The position numbers and the translations under genes were made by a program. From contig CACPPZ010000002.1 in NCBI GenBank assembly GCA_902635985.1, positions 37,026-101,025 of the forward strand: a stretch of 64,000 nucleotides of DNA, read 5' to 3'. Source of the DNA: Paracoccaceae bacterium. Lineage in GTDB: Bacteria; Pseudomonadota; Alphaproteobacteria; Rhodobacterales; Rhodobacteraceae. Position 1 is the first letter of the stretch, and each line of letters starts with the position of its first letter. The notes below the pieces were generated by a model that was not told the DNA's origin, did no database searches, and saw only the letters and a program-made list of their open reading frames with translations. Positions 17,009 through 26,687 of this stretch are shown here, piece by piece.

Positions 17009-18202
17009 TTATATGTCCCACTGTTGTAACTTGCAAATATCGGGTTTTCCCGAAGGCAATAATGGAAACTTTCCAGAACTAAGTTCAATGATTTGAAACG
17101 AGCCATCAAGCGGCGGAATTGATGAAATACATTCTTCTTTGAGCTTTTCTATATCCAACACTTCACTTGTTGCAATGTAAGCAACGGCTTTATTGCCTCT
17201 AAGTACATCATTTTTTTTTACAACCGCCACATCCAAGATACCTTTTTTTGTTATAAGATAATTCTCAATTTCTTCAGGTATTATTGCTTGATCCTTAATT
17301 TTAAATACTCGGTCTATGCGACCCAGTATAAAAAGATTTTGATCTAGATCCAATTTTGCCAATTCTCCTGGACTTACCCAATCTGAGAATCTATTTAAAT
17401 TAAAGCTATTTTCACCAACATATTTTGAAAATAAATAAGGCGATCGAACCCAGACCCTGGCAGTTTCACCTAAGCTTACTGGCTTATCAGGCCGGTCACC
17501 AAGTACTATCTCTACGCCGGGGTAGGCTTTGCCAACTGACTTTATGGGGGTGAGTATATCTGATATAGTTATAAAGCTAGTTTCACTTGACCCATAAAAT
17601 TGTGTTAACTCCGCATTTGGAGCTATTTCTGATAACTCCATTAGTGTATTTTGCTCTATTGAAGCACCACCAATAAATACGTATCGTAAACTATCAATTA
17701 GATAATTCTGATACTTAGCTGATAGCATAAGTCTCAATTGTGTGGGCGTAACATAGAGTATTTCTATTTTTTTATTCTCTAAATATTCTAATTGACTACT
17801 TGGACTCAAACCAGCTAGATGATGGACTTCGCACCCTAAAAATATTGCCTCTAAGGCTCCATATAGTGATAAGCTGTGAGTTAGCGAACCGAATAAAGCC
17901 ACCCTACTGCCGCTAAGATTATAATTTTTATCATTAGTATTGAAACTTAATATCCAACTTATACAAGTCCTTTCCAAAACTTTTGGAAAACCCATTGATC
18001 CTCCTGATATAGTTTGAAAGCTTCCGCCAGTAACTGCCTCATGGGAAGTTACACCATCAGAATTTATCCTTGGCGTTTTTCCTGCATAAAGTATTTCAAA
18101 AAATAGTTCTAATTGTTTTGCAATATTCGTTTTATCTTTTGATATGGGCTTAGGAGAGATAACAGACGAATTATCATTCCATTCAAACAGATTATGTTGC
18201 AT
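17009..18202 (-). CDS. AMP-forming acyl-CoA ligase, YhfT-like
   Basis: A short member (397 residues from ATG 18202) of the acyl-adenylate-forming superfamily. The ATP-binding loop reads ISGGSMGFPK (usually TSGSTGxPK), the second motif is FYGSSET, and a C-terminal lid domain with the LGRIDRVFKIKD hinge is present. It likely activates a carboxylic acid with ATP and CoA; the substrate cannot be read from sequence. It is one base upstream of the thiolase, so they form one transcript on the minus strand that converges on bioMNY. By analogy with Bacillus yhfUTS it may work on a fatty acid or pimelate-like acid connected to biotin. Another in-frame ATG at 18214 is possible but has no ribosome-binding site. 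Confidence 0.82.
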   Translation of the reverse strand: MQHNLFEWNDNSSVISPKPISKDKTNIAKQLELFFEILYAGKTPRINSDGVTSHEAVTGGSFQTISGGSMGFPKVLERTCISWILSFNTNDKNYNLSGSRVALFGSLTHSLSLYGALEAIFLGCEVHHLAGLSPSSQLEYLENKKIEILYVTPTQLRLMLSAKYQNYLIDSLRYVFIGGASIEQNTLMELSEIAPNAELTQFYGSSETSFITISDILTPIKSVGKAYPGVEIVLGDRPDKPVSLGETARVWVRSPYLFSKYVGENSFNLNRFSDWVSPGELAKLDLDQNLFILGRIDRVFKIKDQAIIPEEIENYLITKKGILDVAVVKKNDVLRGNKAVAYIATSEVLDIEKLKEECISSIPPLDGSFQIIELSSGKFPLLPSGKPDICKLQQWDI

Positions 18203-18454
18203 TTTAAATCTCAAAATTACATCGCGCTACCGCCAAGTAAAATATAAATCAAAAAGCTGAAAATCGTCTTCAATGAAAAGCCCTTTTTATAAAGTAGGCA
18301 TGGTTCATATTGTATAACATTTACTTGACTATAAGCTACTCAATACACTTTATTTTCAAATCAATAAAGACTATACACGACAACTCGTGTTAAGTACTTT
18401 TCTGAAGATAAAAAAACGGATAATATAGAATTGGGAAAAACAAAAAGTTGATTA

Positions 18455-20164
18455 ATGCAAAAATTTTTTGATAACAATCTTTCTGTAGGTGGCGTGAGCC
18501 GACGGCCTGCTGAAAAAGTAATGCGCCTGAGCAAACTGGGTTCTTTTCATCAATCACGACTGTCTTTTCTTAGAATACTTTTAAGGCGGATTTCGACCGA
18601 GAAATGGAAATTTCAAAGACAAGTTTTTGATATAAGTGCCGACTGTTCCGGCACTGCAGTTTACACATATCAGCTAACAAATAGAGCGTATTCACTGGTG
18701 GCTTTTGCACATAAAATTTCTGATGAAGATCGTTCGGATCGAGTAATAGCTACAAAATGGGATGCTACTTTTACACTTTTTGATGGCATTCCATCGAAGG
18801 AAGACATCGAACGTTTGAATAATAATGTTCCTAATCAAGAAGCTGGGCGCGTTACTGAAAAGGAAATTACTTTATCGAGAGCAAATAAGTCAGTCCGACT
18901 TTGGGACTATGTTGTTGATTGCTTATCTAACGGCAGGCAGCCAGATATCCACAAAATTGAAAAAGTTGGATATATGATGAGGACAACAGCCGTTTATGGT
19001 TCTGGAAAGTTTGGGGCGGTTGATTATAACGAAATTTCAGAACGGTCGGAATTCAAAGCTCCATTTCAGGCGGAAATGCTTACAGTGTATATGATACGAG
19101 CATTTGTAATGGACCTATTACAGCACGCTGCAAAAGTGAAAAACCCAACAGAGTGGGTACAGCTTGAACCAAGATTTCGTGAAATGCTGGGAGTAGGAAA
19201 CTCTACTGGACTCGGAATGGCACCCTTCTTAATTAATCACCCACAACTCCTAAATAATTGGATAAGTGCAAAAGAAACTGCCTTGGCGAGAATTCGAAGC
19301 CTCAAAGCACCAAAACCCAAATGCATCGATTTATTCAAAAATTACATTAAGCGTAGTAACTATCTAATTGAGTGCTGGCATTCAGAACATGAATTACAAA
19401 TTGCAAAATTGAATGAATTGCGGCTAGATAAAGCCCTCTTGGACGAATATGTAGAAAAATTCAATTTCAAGACCCCGTATCCATTCAATTTTTTATATAG
19501 TTGGGCTGAGGAAACTTTAGGAGAGGAAGCACAAGAGCTACTGGTCTCTCTTATATTAGAACCATTTGGTGAATTAGTGGATGATCTCAGTGATGGAATG
19601 AGTGATAAAAAACAATTTTCAAGTAAGATTAAAGGCTCAATGTTAATTGGAGAGTTTCTTAAAAAGACCGAGCAACATTATGCTTACGCACTAAAAATCA
19701 ATTGGAAACACTCAAAAAATAATGAACTTGCATGGTATATTTCGGAGGAGAAACTAGAACCTCGACTTGGAAACCGATTTACAGAAAATGGTATAGCATT
19801 TTATGAACAGCCACTCCAACCAGGTCGTGATGTCGCTCGGATGCATTTTGACCTATCAAAATGGGAACACAACAAAAGCATTGCTGAATTTCTTATGAAG
19901 CATCCTGAGCACCGTCACATAATTCGTAGGTGCCAGATTGTATTCAACAATCCTTATGCAGAAATAAAAGATAATACTATTTCAAACGAAGTTATCCCTA
20001 TCGACTTACTGAGGGCAAAACTTTCATTTTTTGGAGCATTTCACTTTGATCCTAGATCAGACAGATGGGTTAGAATAAATATGTTCAAAGGTGCTCCACT
20101 TCCACAGACACTCAACGAAGAAAACTGCGATAATTGGACATATCCAGAGCAGAAACCCAATTGA
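18455..20164 (+). CDS. Uncharacterised 569-residue protein paired with DUF3726 gene
   Basis: I do not recognise a known domain. The protein looks soluble: no signal peptide and no clear membrane segment. It has a basic N-terminus (about residues 15-52) and many scattered aromatic and charged residues, with no Walker motif, HTH or cysteine cluster. Blocks that may be conserved include WDATFTLFDGIPS near 108-120, YMMRTTAVYGSGKFGAVD near 173-190 and RFREMLGVGNSTGLGMAPFL near 237-256, the last of which could be a phosphate- or cofactor-binding loop. Codon use is like its neighbours. Its end overlaps the next gene by four bases, so the two are translationally coupled. From memory such a large hypothetical protein accompanies DUF3726 in other Rhodobacterales. 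Confidence 0.7.
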   Translation: MQKFFDNNLSVGGVSRRPAEKVMRLSKLGSFHQSRLSFLRILLRRISTEKWKFQRQVFDISADCSGTAVYTYQLTNRAYSLVAFAHKISDEDRSDRVIATKWDATFTLFDGIPSKEDIERLNNNVPNQEAGRVTEKEITLSRANKSVRLWDYVVDCLSNGRQPDIHKIEKVGYMMRTTAVYGSGKFGAVDYNEISERSEFKAPFQAEMLTVYMIRAFVMDLLQHAAKVKNPTEWVQLEPRFREMLGVGNSTGLGMAPFLINHPQLLNNWISAKETALARIRSLKAPKPKCIDLFKNYIKRSNYLIECWHSEHELQIAKLNELRLDKALLDEYVEKFNFKTPYPFNFLYSWAEETLGEEAQELLVSLILEPFGELVDDLSDGMSDKKQFSSKIKGSMLIGEFLKKTEQHYAYALKINWKHSKNNELAWYISEEKLEPRLGNRFTENGIAFYEQPLQPGRDVARMHFDLSKWEHNKSIAEFLMKHPEHRHIIRRCQIVFNNPYAEIKDNTISNEVIPIDLLRAKLSFFGAFHFDPRSDRWVRINMFKGAPLPQTLNEENCDNWTYPEQKPN

Positions 20165-20727
20165 ACCTATCAAAAAACGAATTTATTTCGCTTTGCAAAA
20201 AAAGCCTGAGAGGGAAAGGACACCACTGGGGAGTATGCGAAGATTTATCCAATGCTCTTCTGGCACTCGCTATAAATCAGTTTCCAGCACAAAACATTCT
20301 TCTAGAGGTCCTAAACACCGAAAATAGTAAAATTGACCGAATTTTGACTGTAATCGACAAACAAGTTTATAAAATATCTGATCAAATTGATGGCCAGTTT
20401 TACGACCCAATACTTATCCTTGGGTTAATATCTGTTGATAGAGATTTTAACGAGCCTCCACTAGAAATATCATTAGAAACTGAGGATTTTATTTTAAAAA
20501 ATGAATTAATCATTGGCGATCGCTTTTATTCAAAAAAGAAAGTTAATACAATTTCCTTTTCTAGAAATACAAATAGGAAGATCGCAAAACAAAAAACTAT
20601 AACAAGAATCTCAATCGACGACACAACGTTGAAGACAATTGAGACTTGGTCAAATATGACGTACGCACCAGCCACTGAAGAGAGCCGACAACTAGGCGCA
20701 GGCTCTGATGGGCCAGATAATGATTAA
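20161..20727 (+). CDS. DUF3726 family protein
   Basis: A roughly 188-residue protein whose two ends match what I remember of DUF3726: an N-terminal LSKNEFISLCKKSLRGKGHHWG block and a C-terminal TYAPATEESRQLGAG-x-xGPDND block; the middle is poorly conserved. No function is known for this family. Start is uncertain: TTG at 20161 overlaps the previous stop as TTGA and gives a family-like N-terminus, while a TTG at 20134 would add nine residues. I prefer 20161. Tight coupling to the 569-residue gene implies they act in the same process. It ends 30 bases from the convergent petC. Confidence 0.75.
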   Translation: MNLSKNEFISLCKKSLRGKGHHWGVCEDLSNALLALAINQFPAQNILLEVLNTENSKIDRILTVIDKQVYKISDQIDGQFYDPILILGLISVDRDFNEPPLEISLETEDFILKNELIIGDRFYSKKKVNTISFSRNTNRKIAKQKTITRISIDDTTLKTIETWSNMTYAPATEESRQLGAGSDGPDND

Positions 20728-20757
20728 GTAACCTTGGTGTGCTTAAGTATCTGCTCC

Positions 20758-21549
20758 CTACGAAGAGATACTTTCCTTTTTGATAGGAGCCCACAATCGC
20801 TTGTTAGTTAAATATAGTAGAAAAGACAAAAGCACCAAAAACAAAACTCCTACAAATCCACTGTGTTTTCGAGCCATCATTTTTGGTTCGGCAGCCCACA
20901 TTAAAAAAGCAGCGACATCCTGTGCCTCACTATAAATATCGTTTGCATGTCCATCGTCATAATCAACGTCCTCGCCATACAATGGTGGTGCCATAGCTAT
21001 CCATTTACCGGGATAAGCAGTGTTTTCATAGAATACTGATCCATACTCCTCTTTTTCCTCGCCCGTATATCCGGTTAATAGTGAGGCAATATATTCTGGA
21101 CCTCCCATTCCATTTACAAGTTGGCTTATTCCCGTACCGTACGGCCCATGGAACCCTGCTCTTGCCTTTGCCATTAAAGATAAATCGGGAGCTCCAGCAT
21201 CGACAACTGCTGGGAAGTGGTCCGCCGGAACCGCAGCACGATAGTCATCTAATTCAGGATCAAATATCTCATAATATTCAGCATATGCGCGAACCTGATC
21301 TTCGGAATAGCCAAGGCCGTCTTTATCAGCAAGTGTTCTTAATGGTACATACTTTAAGCCATGACATGATGAACAAACCTCTGTGTAAACTTTAAGTCCT
21401 CGTTGAAGTTGATTTTGATCATATGCACCAAATGGACCTTCAAATGAAAAATCGAAGTCTTTGACATAACCACCGCCACCTGCTGCAAAAGAAAAGCTAC
21501 CAACTAAGAAAGCTGATAAAACGATAAAAACTGTTTTTACGAATTTCAT
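20758..21549 (-). CDS. petC: Cytochrome c1 of the bc1 complex
   Basis: A 263-residue subunit with a cleavable signal peptide (about 1-23), the covalent haem motif CSSCH (Cys59, Cys62, His63), a MAPPL segment carrying the likely axial methionine ligand, and a C-terminal membrane anchor (about 233-252). It passes electrons from the Rieske protein to soluble or membrane cytochrome c on the periplasmic side. ATG 21549 is preceded by GAGG and starts 14 bases after the petB stop; an in-frame start at 21567 would overlap petB. Last gene of petABC. Large acidic stretches match alphaproteobacterial c1. Confidence 0.97.
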   Translation of the reverse strand: MKFVKTVFIVLSAFLVGSFSFAAGGGGYVKDFDFSFEGPFGAYDQNQLQRGLKVYTEVCSSCHGLKYVPLRTLADKDGLGYSEDQVRAYAEYYEIFDPELDDYRAAVPADHFPAVVDAGAPDLSLMAKARAGFHGPYGTGISQLVNGMGGPEYIASLLTGYTGEEKEEYGSVFYENTAYPGKWIAMAPPLYGEDVDYDDGHANDIYSEAQDVAAFLMWAAEPKMMARKHSGFVGVLFLVLLSFLLYLTNKRLWAPIKKESISS

Positions 21550-21563
21550 ATCTTTACCTCTAA

Positions 21564-22922
21564 TCACTCAGCTGGAGTTGCGTCTGGCTTTGAAAAGTAA
21601 TCATCATCTTTGTCTGCCTTCTTCAATTGCTTTTTCTTAAAATCTTCTTCAATCGAAGTTGGCTGGGAGCCTGGTTTTTCTATAATCCCAAGTAATGGGA
21701 GTATCACAAGGAAGTAGCCAAACCAATAAGCTGAAGCTATTAATGAAAGGGTTGCATAAGGCTCTTCAGCAGGCATTGCTCCAAGCCACATCAGCGCAAA
21801 GAAGTCGAACACTAGTATTCCAAACCACCACTTGAGCATAGGCCTGTAACGTGCAGACCGAACGCTCGAAGTATCTAACCAGGGTGCTAAGGCCATAACT
21901 ATAATAGCACCAAACATAGCCAAAACGCCAAAGAACTTAGCGTCAATTATCCCGCCAGTTACAAATGAAGCAAATTGTACCACCCATACTTCAGCTGTGA
22001 AGGCTCTAAGAATTGCGTAGAAGGGTAGGAAGTACCATTCTGGAACAATGTGCGCAGGTGTAGCTAGTGGGTTAGCTTCGATATAATTGTCGGGATGACC
22101 CAGATAATTCGGCATAAAGCCCACAATTGCAAAGAATACTGCAAGTAAAACCGCTAAGGCAAAAAGGTCTTTTATTACAAAATATGGCCAAAAAGAAACG
22201 GTATCCTTTTCTGCCTCCGCTTTCGAAGTCCTCCGAACTTCTACTCCTGTTGGATTGTTGTTTCCGGTAGTGTGAAAGGCCCATATGTGTACAATCACCA
22301 ATCCAGCAATCAAGAATGGAAATAAATAATGTAAACTGAAAAAGCGATTTAAGGTTGCATTGTCAACGGCCGGACCTCCAAGCAGAAGTGTCTGAATTGG
22401 TTCGCCTATGAACGGTATAGCACCAAATAAACCAGTAATGACTGTTGCGCCCCAAAACGACATCTGACCCCATGGAAGAACGTATCCCATAAAGGCAGTC
22501 CCCATCATAAGAAGGTATATCAACATACCAATGATCCAAGTAATCTCACGAGGTGCTTTATAGGACCCATAATATAGACCTCTAAAAATGTGAGCATATA
22601 CGGCTATGAAAAATAAAGACGCGCCGTTAGAATGTAAGTAACGGATCATGTGGCCGCCATTCACATTTCGCATAATGTGTTCTATAGAAGCAAATGCCAT
22701 ATCAACATGTGGCGTATAATGCATTGCCAACACGATCCCAGTAATGATTTGTAACGCCAGACAAAACGTTAAAACAATTCCCCAAATCCACATCCAGTTT
22801 AAATTCTTAGGAGTAGGTATCATTATTGTATCATACAACAACCCCACTATTGGCAGACGGCTATTTAACCATTTTTCGCCTTTAGTTTTTGGTTCATAAT
22901 GATCGTGAGGTATTCCAGACAT
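21564..22922 (-). CDS. petB: Cytochrome b of the bc1 complex
   Basis: A 452-residue polytopic membrane protein binding the two b haems and both quinone sites. The PEWY motif of the Qo site is present (VPEWYFLP), as are the haem-ligand histidines in the second and fourth helices (for example in [10 protein letters not shown] and HIWAFH). The [19 protein letters not shown] stretch is typical. Eight transmembrane helices are expected from family knowledge, and the length suits an unfused alphaproteobacterial cytochrome b. It lies between petA (14-base gap) and petC (14-base gap), so the three form one operon. Confidence 0.98.
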   Translation of the reverse strand: MSGIPHDHYEPKTKGEKWLNSRLPIVGLLYDTIMIPTPKNLNWMWIWGIVLTFCLALQIITGIVLAMHYTPHVDMAFASIEHIMRNVNGGHMIRYLHSNGASLFFIAVYAHIFRGLYYGSYKAPREITWIIGMLIYLLMMGTAFMGYVLPWGQMSFWGATVITGLFGAIPFIGEPIQTLLLGGPAVDNATLNRFFSLHYLFPFLIAGLVIVHIWAFHTTGNNNPTGVEVRRTSKAEAEKDTVSFWPYFVIKDLFALAVLLAVFFAIVGFMPNYLGHPDNYIEANPLATPAHIVPEWYFLPFYAILRAFTAEVWVVQFASFVTGGIIDAKFFGVLAMFGAIIVMALAPWLDTSSVRSARYRPMLKWWFGILVFDFFALMWLGAMPAEEPYATLSLIASAYWFGYFLVILPLLGIIEKPGSQPTSIEEDFKKKQLKKADKDDDYFSKPDATPAE

Positions 22923-22936
22923 CTCAATAAATTCCT

Positions 22937-23497
22937 TTAACCAAGTTTAATAGTGGATTCGTCTACAAAAGATGCAACAGGTACTGGTAAATTCTGGGGG
23001 GCTGGACCCTTTCGAATGCGGCCTGATGAGTCATAGTGGGACCCGTGACATGGGCAAAACCAACCACCGAATTCGCCAGCCCCGTCACCTAAGGGAACAC
23101 AACCCAAATGAGTACATACTCCCATCATTACTAACCACTCTCCTGCTTCATCTAATGATCTATTTTCATCAGCAGCATCAGAATCAGGTATGTTTTCATT
23201 GCGACCGGTACCATCAGGCAATTCACTTAACGACACAGATCGCGCATCTTGAATTTCATCTTCCGTCCGTCTGCGAATAAATACTGGCTTCCCCAACCAC
23301 TTAACAGTAAGTTGAGTACCTGGCTCTATTCCAGACACATCAACTCTAATAGACGCCAAAGCTTTCACGTCAGCAGACGGATTCATTTGATTGATTAATG
23401 GCCATACTGCAGCACCAGTAGTGATTGCACCTGCCCCTGCAGTAGCATAGTATAAAAAATCTCGCCTAGTACCTTCGGTTTCGTGAGAATCTGACAC
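22937..23497 (-). CDS. petA: Rieske iron-sulfur subunit of the bc1 complex
   Basis: A 186-residue protein with a twin-arginine motif (TRRDFLY, 10-16) and one N-terminal membrane helix, followed by the Rieske domain. The 2Fe-2S ligands are Cys128 and His130 (CTHLGC) and Cys148 and His151 (CPCHGSH), with Cys133 and Cys150 able to form the stabilising disulfide. It oxidises ubiquinol and moves electrons to cytochrome c1. The start is GTG 23497 with GGAG seven bases upstream. The promoter for petABC should lie in the 158-base gap before ilvE, but I could not pick out a convincing one. Confidence 0.98.
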   Translation of the reverse strand: MSDSHETEGTRRDFLYYATAGAGAITTGAAVWPLINQMNPSADVKALASIRVDVSGIEPGTQLTVKWLGKPVFIRRRTEDEIQDARSVSLSELPDGTGRNENIPDSDAADENRSLDEAGEWLVMMGVCTHLGCVPLGDGAGEFGGWFCPCHGSHYDSSGRIRKGPAPQNLPVPVASFVDESTIKLG

Positions 23498-23655
23498 TAT
23501 AAATCTCCATTCATGTTGATAGTGCTTTTTTACAAACTTTAAAGAATCGGTTGTGTTTTAACGCCCATTTTCTGATACGTCCAGCACTCAACCCTATAGA
23601 TTTTCAATTAGCGCCTTTGTGTCGCAAGTGAATAGCCAAAAGAAAAATATACAGC

Positions 23656-24525
23656 TTATTGACGAACTAACATCTCATAATTTTTAGATACTTTTTTTGT
23701 AAGCTCACCAACTTCAAAATTATAATCTCCTATTTGCCCAACAGGAGTAATTTCGGCTGCAGACCCAGTAAGCCAACATTGACTAAAGCCTTCAAGTTCA
23801 CTTGGAAGAATATGTCTTTCATGAACTCGAACGTCCATTGCTTTCAGTATTTCAATAACTGTTTGTCGTGTTATCCCATTCAAAAATGCATCTGGCTTGG
23901 GAGTATGAACCTCGCCATCTTTTACAAAAAATATGTTTGCACCAGTGGCTTCCGCAACATACCCACGATAGTCCATCATCATCGCGTCCGAACAACCGTT
24001 GGCTTCTGCAGTGTGCTTGGACATTGTAGCAATCATGTAAAGTCCGGCAGCTTTAGCCTCAAAGGGAGCAGTTTTGGGGTTGGGTCGCTGCCACTTGGCT
24101 ACATCCAACTTAGCACCTTTCATCTTTGCATCACCGTAATAATTACCCCACGACCAAGTCGCGACGGCAAGATTTACAGGATTTCTCAAAGAGGCAACAC
24201 CCATATCCTCACCAGCACCACGCCAAGCAATTGCTCTTACATAAGCATCATTCAAACCGTTTGCATTCAATGCACCATATTTGGCATTTTCAATTTCTTC
24301 GACGCTGTAAGGAATTTCAAAATCTACCATTTTTGCTGACTTTAGAAGCCTCTCAGAGTGCAACACGCTTTTAAATATTTTTCCACCATACGCACGTTCG
24401 CCCTCAAAAACTGAACTGGCATAATGCATAGCATGTGTTAAAATGTGTACATTTGCATCACGCCACTCTACCAGCTTACCATTCATCCAAATTTTGCCAT
24501 CACGGTCGTCGTAGCTTCCTGACAT
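23656..24525 (-). CDS. ilvE: Branched-chain amino acid aminotransferase
   Basis: Fold-type IV PLP aminotransferase that interconverts leucine, isoleucine and valine with their 2-keto acids. The 289-residue protein has the N-terminal FEGERAYGGKIF block (about 40-51), the probable PLP lysine Lys158 in EAKAAGLYM, and EATGANIFFVKDG (192-204), which is characteristic of this class. D-amino acid aminotransferases share the fold, but length and blocks favour IlvE. A strong AAGAAGGG ribosome-binding site precedes the ATG. It separates petA from the divergent petPR regulators and may be transcribed into petABC. Confidence 0.95.
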   Translation of the reverse strand: MSGSYDDRDGKIWMNGKLVEWRDANVHILTHAMHYASSVFEGERAYGGKIFKSVLHSERLLKSAKMVDFEIPYSVEEIENAKYGALNANGLNDAYVRAIAWRGAGEDMGVASLRNPVNLAVATWSWGNYYGDAKMKGAKLDVAKWQRPNPKTAPFEAKAAGLYMIATMSKHTAEANGCSDAMMMDYRGYVAEATGANIFFVKDGEVHTPKPDAFLNGITRQTVIEILKAMDVRVHERHILPSELEGFSQCWLTGSAAEITPVGQIGDYNFEVGELTKKVSKNYEMLVRQ

Positions 24526-24634
24526 GATTAACCCTTCTTAACTTAACGGTAAAAATCTGTAATTTTCCAATCAATAAAAGGTCCGTTACGGATATAAAAT
24601 TCCAAAAAAATCGATAATCGCTAACAGTTAACCA

Positions 24635-24663
24635 TTGGAATGTCAACAAGACTGACGTAAAAT
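24635..24663 (+). promoter_or_regulatory. Possible sigma-70-type promoter for petP-petR
   Basis: TTGGAA at 24635-24640 and TAAAAT at 24658-24663 are separated by 17 bases, matching 4 of 6 and 5 of 6 consensus positions. The -10 box ends 39 bases before the petP ATG, in the divergent ilvE/petP gap. Read by eye only. Confidence 0.4.
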
Positions 24664-24702
24664 AGATATATAAATTTAATAAAGGAAAGGCAAAGCTAGC
24701 GA

Positions 24703-25194
24703 ATGCAAAATGATAGAAGCCGAGAAAGTCTGCTCTTCTTGACTGATGAACAGTTAAGACAAGGAATTGAAGGTATGTTTTTTGCTTATCGTGGGTTTAC
24801 AGCTGACCCTGATAGGATTCTCGAAAAATATAACTATGGGCGAGCTCATCACAGAGCTCTACATTTTATTAATCGCGTGCCAGGAACCAATGTCAACAAT
24901 TTGCTCTGTATATTGGGGGTTACAAAACAATCTCTAAACAGAGTTTTAAGAACTTTGATTGAAAATGAATTAGTTTCTCTAAAAATTGGAACAAAAGATC
25001 GTAGAGAGCGGCACTTGTACCTTACAGATAGTGGAAAGTCTTTAGAAAAACAGCTTTCTAATGCACAGAGCCATAGAATGCGCGAGGCATATCGCCAAGC
25101 TGGACCTGATGCTGTAGCGGGCTTCAAACAGGTTCTTGAAGCAATGATGGATCCTAAATTGCAAGTTACTTATAAAAAATTACGTGTCAGTTGA
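24703..25194 (+). CDS. petP: MarR-family regulator PetP
   Basis: A 163-residue winged-helix regulator. The N-terminal FLTDEQLRQGIEGMFFAYRGFTADPDRIL region and the HHRALHFINRVPG segment (about 49-61) match what I recall of PetP. The recognition helix region is TKQSLNRVLRTLIENELVSL near 74-93, with the wing at KDRRERHLYLTDSGK. In Rhodobacter capsulatus, petP and petR lie directly upstream of petABC and petR is required for growth, though the signals sensed are unclear. Here ilvE, in the opposite direction, separates them from petABC. The stop overlaps the petR start by one base. Confidence 0.88.
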   Translation: MQNDRSRESLLFLTDEQLRQGIEGMFFAYRGFTADPDRILEKYNYGRAHHRALHFINRVPGTNVNNLLCILGVTKQSLNRVLRTLIENELVSLKIGTKDRRERHLYLTDSGKSLEKQLSNAQSHRMREAYRQAGPDAVAGFKQVLEAMMDPKLQVTYKKLRVS

Positions 25195-25898
25195 TGGAGA
25201 TAGAAAAAAAACACATACTGATAGTCGATGACGATACGAGAATTTGTGATCTTTTAGAAAAGTTTTTGAGTAGAAATGGTTATCTGGTGTCGGCTGTTCA
25301 TAGTGCCGAGCAAGCGCGTCAAATTCTTGCAGGCCTTGAATTTGACTTAATTATTCTCGACGTAATGATGCCTAGAGAAAGTGGAATAGAGTTAACATCC
25401 CACCTCCGAGAAAAGAATAAAACGCCTATCATTTTACTAACTGCAAAAGGCGACGCGGAAGACCGTATTCTTGGGCTTGAGGCAGGAGCGGACGATTACC
25501 TACCAAAACCTTTTGAACCTATGGAATTGCTTCTCAGAATAAAGGCTGTCTTGAGGCGGACAGGTGAAAACTTAATTTACAAAGATAACATTAGTCAAAT
25601 TTTATCATTTGGAGAAGTTAGTTTTGATACTGAACGCAATGAATTATGGGACCGTCAAAATCTGATTTATCTTACTTCATCCGAGTCCAAAATTATCCAA
25701 ATATTCTCAAAAAGTATAGGAGTTCCAATTACAAGATTTGATCTTATTAAAGCATTGAGAACTGACGGAAAACCCATGAACGATAGAGCGATTGACGTAC
25801 AGATTACACGGCTTAGGCGAAAAATTGAGAGAAACCCAAAAGAACCGCGGTATCTGCAAACGCTCAGAGGTATTGGCTATATGTTGACTGCCGATTGA
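25194..25898 (+). CDS. petR: OmpR-family response regulator PetR
   Basis: A 234-residue two-domain regulator. The receiver has the acidic pocket Asp12-Asp13, phospho-acceptor Asp56 in IILDVMMP, and Lys105 in LPKPFEP. The C-terminal winged helix includes the [17 protein letters not shown] recognition region. ATG 25194 overlaps the petP stop as TGATG, so PetP and PetR are made together. No histidine kinase is encoded next to it, so the kinase partner is elsewhere or absent. Its last 22 bases overlap the convergent ubiG. A role in respiratory or bc1 regulation follows from the Rhodobacter precedent, not from anything in this sequence. Confidence 0.9.
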   Translation: MEIEKKHILIVDDDTRICDLLEKFLSRNGYLVSAVHSAEQARQILAGLEFDLIILDVMMPRESGIELTSHLREKNKTPIILLTAKGDAEDRILGLEAGADDYLPKPFEPMELLLRIKAVLRRTGENLIYKDNISQILSFGEVSFDTERNELWDRQNLIYLTSSESKIIQIFSKSIGVPITRFDLIKALRTDGKPMNDRAIDVQITRLRRKIERNPKEPRYLQTLRGIGYMLTAD

Positions 25899-26638
25899 AC
25901 TTTAACACTAGACGTAACATAGTTTACGGAAAGATCCTTGTCGGAAATACTCCATTGCCAGGAAATAGGATTGAATACAAAACCTTTTTTATCCACCATT
26001 TTTAAACCAGCTTGCATGATAATATTCTCTAACTCTTGAGGTTTAAAAAATTTTGACCACTCGTGAGTTCCTTTTGGCAGCCAACGCATCACGTACTCAG
26101 CTCCGACTATAGCCATAACAAAGCTTTTTGGATTTCGATTTATTGTAGAGCACAGCATCATCCCACCATCTTTTAATAAAGCTTCACAAGTTTTTATAAA
26201 ACTATTTGGATCAGAAACATGCTCTATAACTTCCATATTTAATATGACGTCAAATTTCTCGTTGCCAGCTAATATCTCTTCTGCAGTGCCGTGACGATAA
26301 TCAATAGATAGATTACTTTGTTTAGCATGTGCCATAGCGATCGGAATATTACGTTCCGCGGCATCAACGCCAACCACATTTGCTCCTAAACGCGCCATTG
26401 GCTCGCACAATAAGCCGCCGCCACAACCAATATCAAGAATTGTTAACCCACTGAATGGCTTAACTTTTGCAGGATCACAGGCAAACTCAGTTCTTATCAT
26501 CTCGATTATATAGTCTAAACGACAAGGGTTTAGCATGTGCAATGGTTTGAATTTACCATTTGGATCCCACCATTCTTCTGCCATGGCTTCGAATTTTGCT
26601 ATCTCGTTAGGGTCTATACTTAATTGAGAGGCTTGCAT
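25877..26638 (-). CDS. ubiG: Ubiquinone biosynthesis O-methyltransferase UbiG
   Basis: A 253-residue SAM methyltransferase performing the two O-methylations of the ubiquinone ring. The N-terminal [29 protein letters not shown] block is highly characteristic of UbiG, and the SAM-binding loop is [19 protein letters not shown] near 66-84. ATG 26638 with GGA upstream is preferred to a TTG at 26650. It is divergent from the iminopeptidase gene (49 bases) and overlaps petR at the 3' end by 22 bases. One of four ubiquinone genes in the window, fitting the nearby bc1 complex, which oxidises ubiquinol. Confidence 0.95.
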   Translation of the reverse strand: MQASQLSIDPNEIAKFEAMAEEWWDPNGKFKPLHMLNPCRLDYIIEMIRTEFACDPAKVKPFSGLTILDIGCGGGLLCEPMARLGANVVGVDAAERNIPIAMAHAKQSNLSIDYRHGTAEEILAGNEKFDVILNMEVIEHVSDPNSFIKTCEALLKDGGMMLCSTINRNPKSFVMAIVGAEYVMRWLPKGTHEWSKFFKPQELENIIMQAGLKMVDKKGFVFNPISWQWSISDKDLSVNYVTSSVKVQSAVNI

Positions 26639-26687
26639 TTTCAATTCCAAATGGTTTTTACTGAACTATGGGTTATATAGAGTTGTA

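Noticed and set aside
18325..18334. TTGACTATAA as a BioR operator before the acyl-CoA ligase gene
   Set aside because: It matches eight of ten positions of the TTATMKATAA consensus I remember, but breaks one half of the palindrome and could equally be a -35 element. No site is seen before bioM.
23734..24339. 201-codon plus-strand frame inside ilvE
   Set aside because: Fully antisense to ilvE, whose motifs are clear. Odd composition rich in Phe, Ser and His is typical of shadow frames.
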